A DNA stretch of 64,000 nt, taken from contig NW_003134351.1 in the NCBI RefSeq assembly GCF_000003605.2, positions 410,224 through 474,223 on the forward strand, given 5' to 3'. The notes under the pieces were generated by a model, which saw only the letters and a list, made by a program, of their open reading frames with translations, had not been told where the DNA came from and searched no databases. A program made the translations under genes and the position numbers. Origin of the DNA: Saccoglossus kowalevskii (Eukaryota > Hemichordata > Enteropneusta > Harrimaniidae). Of this stretch, positions 1-11,800 are shown piece by piece; within the stretch, counting starts at the first letter, position 1, and the number at the start of each line of letters is the position of its first letter.

Positions 1-398
1 CATTCAAATTAGATAATTAATATTCATAGATTTTTACCCAAAACTAATCAAATCTGCGCACTACTTCAGAGCATCCATGTGCCAAGTTTCATCAAAATCC
101 AATGAGTGGTTCTTCAGATATCAGTGGAACAGTCTTGGAACAGTTAAAAATCAGCTAATTATCATGCAAATTAGGTAATTAATATTCATAGATTTTTACC
201 AAAACCTAATCAACTCTGCGCATTATCCCAGAGCATCTATGTACCAAGTTTCACCAAAATTTGATTAGTGGTTCTTGAGATAACGGTAGAACAAAAAAAG
301 TGACATACATACATACATACATACATACATACATACATACATACATACAGACAGGGTAACTGCAAAGACTCCCTTTTGTGCTTCGCACACGGGAGTCA
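1..398. repeat. Two tandem 160-bp units, (CATA)n tract and terminal hairpin
   Basis: Units at about 1-162 and 163-300 share TAATTAATATTCATAGATTT, CAGAGCATC and ATGTRCCAAGTTTCA. They are followed by about 12 CATA repeats (303-350) and by a hairpin, GACTCCC...GGGAGTC with inner GTGC-TTC-GCAC (368-398). The composition suggests the 3' part of a dispersed element. Confidence 0.55.
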
Positions 399-764
399 AA
401 AAGGACTGAGAAGACAAACAACCATGACCCATAACTTTCTGTCATTATGTCCAGTAACAATTAATTTTTTAAAGTCAAATAAAGTCATGTTTTCACAATT
501 TGTTCAAGAATATTGTTGCACCACAGAAAAGTTATTTGATCCATACGGTATAATAATGATAATGACCTACCCCTCCCAGTTGGCACAACTGTCGGTTTTT
601 TACTTTGTCATCTTCAATGAACAGCTTCCTGGTATAAAAAAAAAAGATGTCTGTAATATTATGATTTCTACCATGCCTCGTGCTATATCCAAACTAAAAT
701 CTATAAGTAAAATATATTTTTTTTTATTCACCATTATGCTAGAGGATACATAGCTATTAAAATC

Positions 765-846
765 AAGACGAAATTCACATTAAATCATGAGGAAATCCAC
801 ATTAAATCATGAGGAAATCCACATTAAATCATGAGGAAATCCACAC
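765..846 (+). repeat. 24-bp tandem repeat, about 3 copies
   Basis: CACATTAAATCATGAGGAAATC-type unit repeated in tandem with almost no divergence. Confidence 0.8.
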
Positions 847-961
847 TATATATAGTATATTACTATATAAGATGAGCAGTAATGGTTGGGCAGTAGAAAA
901 TAGCTTAAGTGAAGCTAGTCTAGTCTGCTCTTGAATACTGATGGAGCAAAATTAAAGACAT

Positions 962-1156
962 TACTGTAAAATACTTTATTTTCGCTTGAAATTAATTTTT
1001 GCTTTTTTCGCTCAAAGAATGATTCAGTGAAAATACAATTTTTTCCTACATTTTACATTCAATTTGTCAAAAATCAGTGACAATAAATTCCATACAAAAC
1101 ACCCAAAGTCTTTACAGCATAAATTAAATCCAGCTAAAATAAACTATTTCACAGTG
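962..1156. mobile_element. TACTGTAAAA MITE, copy a
   Basis: Left end TACTGTAAAATACTTTATTT; right end CTAAAATAAACTATTTCACA, imperfectly inverted. AT-rich, no coding capacity. Confidence 0.6.
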
Positions 1157-1495
1157 CATATATGTTGATTAAAAATATATCCCAATTTATAAATACTGAA
1201 CAGTGATAAATTCAGCATGGCACATGTACGTCAAATTTGTGTTTGCATTTACTTGCTTGTTAATTTAAATTGGTGAAATTCATGCAGTCACTGTTAAAAG
1301 TTTTCTTCACATGAATGCCATCTTAGAATTTTTTAAATTTTACTGTACATGTATAAAACAATTGCTAGCATAAATCATGCACGGTGCATGGGATTGTGTT
1401 AATGTGTGCAGTAATCACAGAACTATAGCCAGTTAATTCGTGATAGGAACAATTTAATTTTAATTGAATATTTTAATTCCAGGCAACAGTCTTTA

Positions 1496-1928
1496 GGCCA
1501 GACTTTTATTATCCCTTGTTTCGTGAACCCGCCGAATAAACAGGGGCCGAAAATGAAATAAAAATAAAATTTTATTTCAGCGTAATTTCTCCGCCCGCCA
1601 ACTTGTAAGTGCAAAAAATTGCTAAAAAAAACTTATTTTTATTTTCATTTTTTTTTCGCCCGACGCATAACAAACCCAAGTCGCATTTATGTGGGAGTAT
1701 CATGATCAAAGTACCGAAATCTTGCGCAGATGAGAAACAAGGTTATACATGAAATAAAATTGTATTTCATTTCTTCTCTCTGATCAATGATCTCACTTAC
1801 AATTCTTTGAGAATCACACAAATCTAATGGAAAAAAAAAAATAATTTTATTTATTATCCACCCTCCTCAAAATAAATTGCCTTACCGGTATAAAAACTCG
1901 AGAAACAACGAATAAAAAAAGTCTGGCC
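1496..1928. mobile_element. GGCCAGAC MITE, complete copy (433 bp)
   Basis: Begins GGCCAGACTTTTATTATCCC and ends in the inverted GAATAAAAAAAGTCTGGCC. TTTA flanks it on both sides (1492-1495 and 1929-1932), a probable 4-bp target duplication. Internal segments recur inverted at 53350-53754. Confidence 0.8.
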
Positions 1929-2646
1929 TTTACATTGAAAGAAACGTATTCTCAGGAGCGCGAATCCGGGTATTTTCCCCACCTGGCAACCATCACGGTA
2001 AAAACAAAGACCAAAAACTGAAAACTTTGAGATAGTTGTTGAGAATCCCCATGACATATATATTTAGTTGCTCAGGATTATTTAAATATTGAGTTTATGC
2101 TGTTTCCATGACGTTCCACAGCAGTTTGCACTGAACCCATAGAAATACAAAATACAACAGTGCACATCTCTAGAACATTTGTGATGTTGCTACGCCCCCA
2201 AGGATAGATTTTGCCACCAACAAAAAATACATTTGAAACAATGTGGCAGGGTTGAGTGACCATCTTCCCATCACTATGTCAATTTAATGCACAGTATCTC
2301 TTGCGTTAACACAGCCCTAATTTAAACTTAATAACAAATAAAAACGCATACAGGTCAATGTTTTCCTCTAAACATCCTTTCATGAATGATTAGAATAGAG
2401 GGTTACCCCGGTAACAATTTGTGGAGCTCAACAGATCAAAATTTTTGGCTGGCACTTAAGCAAATAAAATATCAAATAGTTTTAAAGTTGTTGTGTCTTT
2501 AAATATGACCAGAGTGTATATCTTCGTAATGGCATATTCTTTTATTTCAATCAAAATATCTCAGTGTTCAGCCCAGTGAACTTGGCAGTGACAGTTTATT
2601 GTTATTGACATTCTAAAAAAAAATGTGCTTGTGAATGTATACTTAC

Positions 2647-2891
2647 AGAATTTCTTGAGGAAGATGAAATGACAACAATGTCTCCGCCATGATTTCCTGT
2701 ACGATTAGTGGCCGACCCTCCATCTCTGGACGTCGATACGACTTACTCAGTGCATTCACAAATAGATACTTCAAAAGAGGATCTCTGCTGATGCTGTTCC
2801 CTCGTTGTTTGAACACCGTGGCCTGCGGCTGGAACTCCTGACTTGCATTGCTACCCCGCTTCATGCCTTTCACCTTGTCAAAAGTTGTCGT
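2647..2891 (-). CDS. INPP4: INPP4 exon 8 (start of phosphatase body)
   Basis: Acceptor CCTGTAG|ACG and donor CT|GTAAGT bound 245 nt ending in phase 2. The exon encodes a basic linker and then SISRDPLLKYLFVNALSKSY, RPLIVQEIMAETLLSFHLPQ and EI. This matches the INPP4 block SLRKDTLLKSVFGGAI and ILEQMAESVLSLHVPRQ. The next exon is not visible in the remaining 2.6 kb. Confidence 0.85.
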
Positions 2892-5800
2892 CTACAGGAA
2901 TGGAAATCATAGCGCTAAGTGGCTGAACAAACTAGGAATAGTTCAGCCGATTTTTTCAACTAACAATATGGTATGTGATGTCACCACTGAGTAACATACA
3001 GTTATATAGAAAATGGGTATTTAAAAAGAAAAAAAATATTTGTGCCAGGCAAAGGTTCCTGACTATAAATCTTGTTGTTTCTCCTGGCTTTTTTGTGCAA
3101 GTTGAAAGTGTTGACATAAAGTGAATCATGGGAATTTTAATGTACTATTCTGGTGTAAACCAGGCCTTGCTGAACAAAAGATGCAGCAACCTTTAACCAA
3201 CATTCTCCAAAAGTATGTAGCATCAGTTTAGTTAATGAATCTTGGCCAGTGGCTTTTACCTACCCATTGAATCAGTGCCACACTTCTCAGAGTAGGGAGT
3301 CAACCCTGTTTTAGGGTTCAACTCTAGGAATTGATCTTGGATCTACTGATCCTAGGGTCCCGTGCTATAGGTAGTTTTAGTAGACTGAGTTAATTGACAA
3401 ATAGAACCTACACTAGTGTGTCAGGATATGAGGGACTATGTTATAACTTTTGAAAGACAAGTCATGACATGAAACAGTCCCCATCATTTTTAAAAGAGTA
3501 TTTTTGAGTGCATGTGAACATATCTTTATATTGTTTGTCTTGTACAAGCAATACCTCAGAATATACATTTTAATAGCTCAGGGAAATCTTTTCGGTATAC
3601 AACAGATTTGAACCAAATCCATCAATGAATACCTGAATACGAACTATTTTGAATCTAATGCGAAAAATTATGGGCATGAAGGTCTCACTTTGTTCAATGT
3701 ATGCACTAAGTTTAAACAAAATCAGTTCACACAAGACTAAGATCTGATTCTGGAATAGATAAAATATGTGATTTTCGGTGCATTTTTAAGCTTAAAATGT
3801 CAGCCATTCGACCATCTTGAATTGAAAAATGACACAAATGCATATCCACATGTCCGATGGATGTCTGATGTATGTGTGAAGTTAGAACTTGATCGGTTTT
3901 GGCATGTCAGAAATATGGATCCAGAACTGCATCTTTATTACAAAATGACTGCCAGTCGGCCATTTTGAACCAAATTTGTTCAGACAGGATTTACAGTTCT
4001 GTAATGGTGAAATTGTGTGATTAACATGCATTTTTATCCTTAAAAAGGAAGCCATTCATCCATCTTGAATCAGACCATGAAACAAATGTATCCATGTGCA
4101 TATGTAGGAAACATGAATTAAAATAAAATCCCCCCCCCCAAGTCAAGTTGAGTCCGCATGTAGGCTACTGGGAGGTCATATTGACTTAGAGGACATACTG
4201 TATCTAATACACGTGTTTACACGGGAGCAGACATTCACATAGATGGATGGACAGACAATCTTATGAAAGTACAAAAACAAGCTTTAGCTGAATCTGTTTT
4301 TTTTTATTTAAAAATTTTGTAGGTATTTATCTATTTATAGCAATTACAAAATTTCAATTTTTAATGAAAAATTCTCCACGACATTAAAGGTTGAAGGTCG
4401 CCACCCTGCGCCCAGTTCGATATGGGACTTATATGTAAAACACAATGTTTGCTTACATGGAATTCAAACACGCGCTGTGCCCCAACTTTCACCCATTAAA
4501 TAGGAAAACACACACATACAGTTTTTTTTTACATTTTAGTGAACTGTGAAAATGAAGTGATATAATTACAAGAATGATGGCTTTTTTCAAACACATTATT
4601 TCCAGTTTGGAAATCTATCTGTCAATACCAGTGAGATCTCAAAATAGCCAGATTAAAACTATATTGCACCAAGTCAGGCAAGAACAAACCTTTATAGGTT
4701 TCACACCATTAATAGAGACCTGTTGGCCACAATGAATATACTGTAAAAGGGTTTAATTATTCACTGGTTAATTAAAACTCAATGGATATGTGAAATTGAG
4801 CATAGAACACATTATCTAAATGATAAAACCATGAATTTAAAACCACTGAATATGCCTATAATGTTAAATTTGCAAATATTAAATTTAAACCTAGTGAAAA
4901 TTTCACAGTATTTTCTAGCCTTTCTTCTTATAAAGAAATATTCCCATTTGTGATTAAATATGATTCAGAAAATTACTAAGAGTATGCTCAAAATTTGAAA
5001 ACTAACTGGTTTACAAATGGGTTATTATGTATTCATGTGATGCTAGATCAGGTCAGAGGTAATCATAGTTTTGACTTTTGTACTTAGCACCTTGCAGTTA
5101 CACTTCTGAAATATACAAATTACAGAGCTCAACCAAAGATGGCTACATCTATAAGCAAAGCAATCTGGCTAGTGATATTTGCAAATTTCCCTAAAAATTT
5201 TAGATGAGGCATAAATTTATAAATTAATATTATAAAAGCAGGGGAATCGTCACATGCGCATGCGTCAGATGGCCATAGCATCTCATTGTTTACAAACACG
5301 CGTCTACCCATGAGCCTTTGCGTTTTAAACATGCGTTGTTATCGTCGACTGGACTCAATTCCCACGCATGCGCAGATAACGACCCCTTCGCTTTCATTAA
5401 TTTAATATAAAGTTCTGATTTAATTGGGCAAGTTTAGCCTATTTGATGTATATTGCGTAGAAATCCAGAAGTTTTAACTCCAAAGTTGCAAAGAAAGAAT
5501 ACATTTTATGGTTAACTTCAATTATAATTTCAACAAAGTATGTGAAGTATTTTATAATATTGTATGCATGTGCTTATGTGAATAACAGTTGTATGTTTAC
5601 GGTCAAAATTTACCATTTCGAAGCTGTATAAGGATGTCATGAAAATTATTTACTAAAATAATTTTGAATAATTTAATTATCATAAAAATAGTTAATTAAT
5701 TTTTTTCTGTACTCATTCCTCTGAGACAGGAAAGTGTATTTGTGATTAATAGTTCACAGCTGCCCCTCCCCCTAGATATTATACCAGAAGGTTTCTATGG

Positions 5801-8800
5801 AGCAACAAAAATTGCTTCCTTCACAAGTCAAGAGTCTTGAAACAAATTAAAATTGGCAGTGTGCCTACTTGGTGTATTGTTTAATCATTTTATTGGAGAA
5901 TTTTCATTATTTAGTTTATACTAATAAATAAATTTTTTAATTATAAATTTTGAAAAATTGTTATAAGAAAAACAAAACAATATTTGTTTTGCTAAATTCT
6001 GCCCAATAAAAAATTCTGTACTTTGATTGTAAAACAAAAACAAAAAAACAAAACAGGAAATTGTTATTTTAGTTAAATTCGCTGAAAGTTCATATCAAAA
6101 CCAAAAATCAGTAAAAATATGCCAACAATCTCACTGTAAGAATCTTTTTTATTTTTACTATGTCTGTAAATTAACTTAAAAGACAATAAACAATAACAAT
6201 CTAAAAAAATCATGTTTTGCAATACTAGAAAGCCATTTTGTTCCAAAAATTCTGCCAGATTATTAAATATAGTTTAGAGGAATGTTATTTTTAGACATGC
6301 AGGCTAACAAATAAAATGGTGGTCATATCAAGAAATACTGATTAAAATGTTTTTTGAAAAAATAAATCACTTCAACTTACAGAGGCCACAAATGCAGCAC
6401 AGCCAGTTTCCATGGTAACTGCATATTGTTTCTTTTGCTGAAGACAACAAATCAGGCCCATGATTCCCAAAATAAAGCTTGACAAATAATACGATCTGAA
6501 ATTAATCCATGGATGCAGCGTCTAAAATGACGGTCTCGTCCTGGGGTGTAGGGACACTAATTTCTAGCTGAACAGGAAAAACATGGCTATTGTCAAACAG
6601 CTGTAGATACTGCTGATAGCCAGAAGAATTGTACCACTTGAAAAAATGGGAGGAACCCCGTGAGGTTAAAGGTTATATTATCAAGGTTGTCAGATTGGTT
6701 ATTATGTACGAATTGCACTGAGAAAAATATGATGCAAGGTTTCCAGGGGGAGGGGCATAATTTTTACATTTATTTGTTGTATGTATTTTTGTTTTTCCTT
6801 TAGGGAGGAGGTTATAATGTTGTACACAATGTGCACTTCTTGATTGCGAATTGGTTATTTCCAAGCACAAGTAACACTTTTATTCAAAATCCATTACTCT
6901 GTTTAATAATAACCTCCCTAAATATTGTAATGGTCCTGCCCTAATTCCAATGTTAAACTCACCTAACTGGTTTTTGCTGGCATCCTATATTTTACTGCAT
7001 GAGGAAACACATAAAACACATTTGTAACTGTACTGATACTACTACTACGCGTAGTACATGTTGCTGCATTTTGCATACAGTTTTTGCAGCCATTTATAAA
7101 ACAATATTCATTTATTTCTAGATCTGTAGACACTATCAGCATAACAGAATATATGCCATGTGATGGGAATTATTGACTGTGGTTGAAATTACAAAAATCA
7201 TTGCAGCTCAGGGTGTTAATATAATCTGTTAACTGTTGGTTGCGACTACATTAAAAGGGTGGTTCTTGCATATCCCATGTTTCACAATAATAATACATTT
7301 ATCATATTTGAAGATGATCAGATAAAAGTAAAGGAAAGCATGTAGAAACCATGGCAGAAACATGAGTGGCTAGAATTTACATTTACTCATAGGACTCCCA
7401 ATATTAGAGAGAGACCCCCCCCCTCACTTAAGTATACTACTAGGATATTCGTAAAGTTGGTGATAAATCCCTCTTTTACACATTTATCAACAAGTTGTAA
7501 ATTTCATTGTTGTTGAATTGAGGAGGCCATAACTGACTGACTTGACCTGACCATTACAACAGTCATTAGCCGCGAATTTACTGCTTTAACTCCTCAGAAA
7601 TGTCCAGTCTTTAGTTATGACTGAAGGATTGGGAGGTCTTTTTATAGACAAGCTTTTTGAGTCCAGAGACAAGAAACAGTAATATGGCAGGTGAAAATAA
7701 AATGGCCCATGCATTATTACAGATTGTATTAAAAATCATGAGAACTGTTGTAGAAAATGGCAGCAATGTCAGATAATAGGGTAGTTTACTAAAAAAGTCT
7801 TTTATTTCATTCAGACAACTGTAACAAACACATAATAAAATAAATAAATTTATCTGGGGGATTCACAACAAGTCACTGAAATGCACCAGTGAACAGGGGT
7901 TTTTCTAGAAAAAAAATGCAAGAAGGAGCACTGCAGCACCACCACAAAATGGGGGAGATAGGGTTCTCCCTACCACGGTGTGGAGTTTTTGATAATTCTA
8001 TATTAAATGGAGCATTCTATGGCTTCTTTGGGGCCAAAATTACAATCAGACAGGTCACAGTTGAAGACTGTGGCCACATGTCATCCCTGGTCAATCAGAA
8101 TTTTATGGTTGCCAGAAGATCTGCTCCCCAGGGTAAGGTGTGCATGGCCATGGCATGAGGGCGCTGCACCCCTGTTCCCTTGTTTAATAAAATTCCTGAA
8201 TGAAGTAATTTTGGGTTTAAAAGTTTATCATCTGCGTAGATGGTTCACATAATTCTCCAATTATGTGAACTCTATTTGAACTCTGCTGGTTAGACTAACA
8301 CACTGGACAGATTTTAACATGCATGTACGTTAGTATTAGTAAGGTTTGCTAATAAATAAATCGTTTTTTTTTTTTAATTTATGAATTTGAAATGTCTTAG
8401 ACATGCAAGATGAGAACTGTTTAAATATTAAATAAAAGACAAGTGCGCTTCACATGAATTCATACAAGTCAAGAGTTTATTGAAAACAGTAAAACTTTAC
8501 CCTAACCACCATGCACCATGGACATTTTCATAACCCTCAAACATCATTGTATTGTCATTTACATCCTCAAAAAGAAATATTTGTTAGTCTACATTTAAAT
8601 TGTTATGTTTATGTTATTTCTGAAATAAGATTTAGGTCTGTGAATAATGAATTTAAAAAATTTCATACAAATACCGGGATGTATGACTTTTAAAGGGTTT
8701 CATACAAGTACCAGGATGTATGACCTATAAATACCACAATGTATTGAACTTTAAATACCAGGATATATGACCTATAAATACCAGGATGTATGAACTTTAA

Positions 8801-11800
8801 ATACCAGGATGTATGACCTATAAATACCAGGATGAATGAACTTTAAATACCAGGATGTATGACCTTCAAATAACCGGGGCCGATACAGTGAGGGTTCATA
8901 CAAACTTCCTAAAAACTGAAGAATTGTATAATTGAAAATAATTTGTTTTTCACACCATGACATTAACAGGGTTATAAAGATGACCTCTAGTGACATGAGC
9001 ATGAATTATTACAGTGAAAGGCACAAAGCAAAAATGTATAAACGTATTTATAAAAATTGTGAAAGCCAATCAAAAGCTTTCATTTAAATTCAATTATTCA
9101 ATAGTGATTGGCTTAGGAACCAAACACTGTTTATGCCCATAAGTGGGTGCATGCCTTCATATGTCATAGTATGACCGTCTTTATATTCAAAGTGAGGCAC
9201 TTGCTGATTGGACGACATGAATTTAATTAATTAATTTTCGAATTGGTTGATTATAATTTGAATTTTAACATTCATTTTGATTTATAAAAATTTATACTAC
9301 ATGTAGTATTTATGAAACATTTATAATAACCTCAGCTTTATGCCTTTTACCTGATTGTATATTGCATACATTTATATTAGGCAGCAAAGAGAATATTGTG
9401 GTTTGATTAGTTTAAGCCATCCTGAAAGGAAAAAATAAAACAATTTACCTTTGGAAATACTGGGGGAATGGGAATGTTGCGAAAAACTGGTGGTGGTAAA
9501 TATAACTACATGATGAAAAAAACACAAACACAATAATCTATGAATGGAATCTCTACAAATTGTAATAAAGAATAACTACGGGGAAACTAATCACATGATA
9601 CTTCTCTGATGATGTAAAAAAGATTACATAACAAATTATGATGTCATAGAGCATCATTTGTTATAATTATAAATGTTCGTTACACAAAAAGAAACAACAC
9701 AGATACTAAGTACACCTCAGACAAGAGCGATAATGTGAAAACCAAATGAAGATTTTATTCTGATGTGATTGAAAATTGTGATAGAAGTTTTTGTCTGTCA
9801 TTCATACCAAACTATCCATTCAGTTTTTACAGTGTGATTTTTTTCAGTTGTTTTTTTGTAATTTTTGTAAACATGCTACCCCGGAGAAATGGATACATTA
9901 CAGTAATATCGGAGAATCCAACATATTTTAGTTTCCATGGAAACAAAATATCAGAGAAGTGTCATGTCTAATTAAAATGACTGTTGTTAGTGGTGAACTA
10001 CTCTTCTTACTACAGTGAATTAGATGGAGAAATGCATGCATTGTAAATAACACACAGCCAGACAAATCTACAGAAATTATAGATCTTCAATTAAATCTTT
10101 CTCTGTCAGTTACTCAATATGCATCTGTAACAAAGTATACATTTTCTGAAAGCCTGGATTTGGGAGAATACACACAGGGTGTCCAGACATGTAGCAAAAA
10201 CATGGTTTCCAACAACAATTTTATCCCACTACTGAATTGCGTGTGAACAGAATAAACTGGTGTTGACCCAGGATAGTTTAACTAGTCAGAAGGCTTGTCT
10301 TGACCCCAAGTCCTGTGTTTAACCCTGATGTAAGATAAGTGTTAACAAAGTCTCTGGGTTGAAAGAACACTCTCTAATGGCGATGCTATAATATGTGAAT
10401 AGGTTTCAAAAAATAAACCATGTTTTATGTATTTATGTATTAGGTTTTATAAGGAGTATTTACAGAGACATCTACTAGCTCTCAGTATGACAGCAAGTGG
10501 ATATATTTTCTAACACTGTTTGCTTAATGGATTATGTGACAAAGCCTTATTAACAAAGGTTATTCCAGGTAGCGCAGTTGGCTGTATCTTGCTAAAATAA
10601 TTTTGCAAAATAAAGTTAAAACTGACAAATTGTGTCATAGGGTTGTTTGCACTTGTTAATAGAATTTGGGATTTTATGGTTCTTGAGTTTCTAAATTTAA
10701 AAATAAATACCAACAATTCTGAGACATAAATTGTAGAAGGAGAGTGGCACTAGAGGGCGCTGTCTGATCTAGACATAAATTGTAGGAGGAGAGTGGCACT
10801 AGAGGGCACTGTCTGATCTGGACATATATTGTTTCGCTAGTTCCCGACGTCCTTTGCAAATGGCAAGTAGGCGCAGTAATCGCCATATTGTTCCACTTGG
10901 CCGGTTTTCCGGCCGGAAGGCACGTGACTGAGTGACGTAATTTGAAAACATTCAAAGTTCCGTTCTGCGTAAACGTGTCTGTAATACTACAATAAAGCCA
11001 TACTCGTACATTCTGCCTGCTTAGACTTAGATATTTGAGATGTTTCTGACATTCCTCCCTGTTTCTGTGCAAATTTATAACAATAGAAACAGTTTTTTAT
11101 TCGCCAAATTTTCGAAAGTAAAAGGAAACCCCAGAACAGCCACGAGCGTAAGCGCTGACGTCAGGTAACCAAGGGAAATAGAACAAGCAATGAGAAAGTA
11201 ATTGACTAATCGGAATGCCAGATTCGTTACTGGTTACCAGCCTCTTGTGGCTTGGTACGCCATGACATTTGAGGCGGGAACCAGCCAAATAAATTGTAGG
11301 AGAAAAGTGGCACTAGAGGGCGCTGTCTGATCTGGAAATAAATTGTAGGAGGAGAGTGGCGCTAGAGGGCGCTGTCTGATCTGGACATAAATTGTAGGAG
11401 GAGAGTGGCGCTAGAGGGCGCTGTATGATCTGGACATATGGTAAATTGTAGGAGAGTGGCACAAGAGGACGCTGTCTGATCTAGACATAAATTGTAGAAG
11501 GAGAGCGGCGCTAGAGGGCGCTGTATGATCTGGACATAAATTGTTGGAGAGTGGCACTAGAGGACGCTGTCTGATCTGGACATAAATTGTAGGAGGACAG
11601 CGTTTCTTGATGGCGCTGTCTGATCTGGAAGGAACGCTTCAAAGTCCATTGGCCGAAGCTGAAGCAACAACTTGCCTTTAAACCTTATCTGTCAATGTAA
11701 AAGTATATGAGGCTGGCAGAATAAGGGTTAATTTGTTTTTCAGATATATTTTAAAAAAAGATCAATGAAACTGAGAAGCATGTCACACACACATACATAC

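Larger units (their letters stand above)
1..2646. other. Presumed INPP4 intron 8 (incomplete)
   Basis: No further INPP4 exon was found here. The stretch holds the 1-398 repeat, the 24-bp repeat, the TACTGTAAAA MITE copy a and the complete GGCCAGAC MITE. The rest is plain AT-rich DNA. Confidence 0.6.
2892..6380. other. INPP4 intron 7
   Basis: Contains the diverged duplication at 3740-4110 and TTAA MITE copy 1. A TACTGTAAAA-like segment at about 4740-4910 may be another old MITE. No coding signal. Confidence 0.6.

Noticed and set aside
251-460. Minus-strand 69-codon ORF with MYVCMYVC repeats
   Set aside because: It is the translation of the CATA microsatellite and the hairpin; no start context or exon signal.
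7889-8252. Two overlapping plus-strand ORFs in INPP4 intron 6
   Set aside because: Overlapping frames with low-complexity composition and no similarity; probably intronic repeat.
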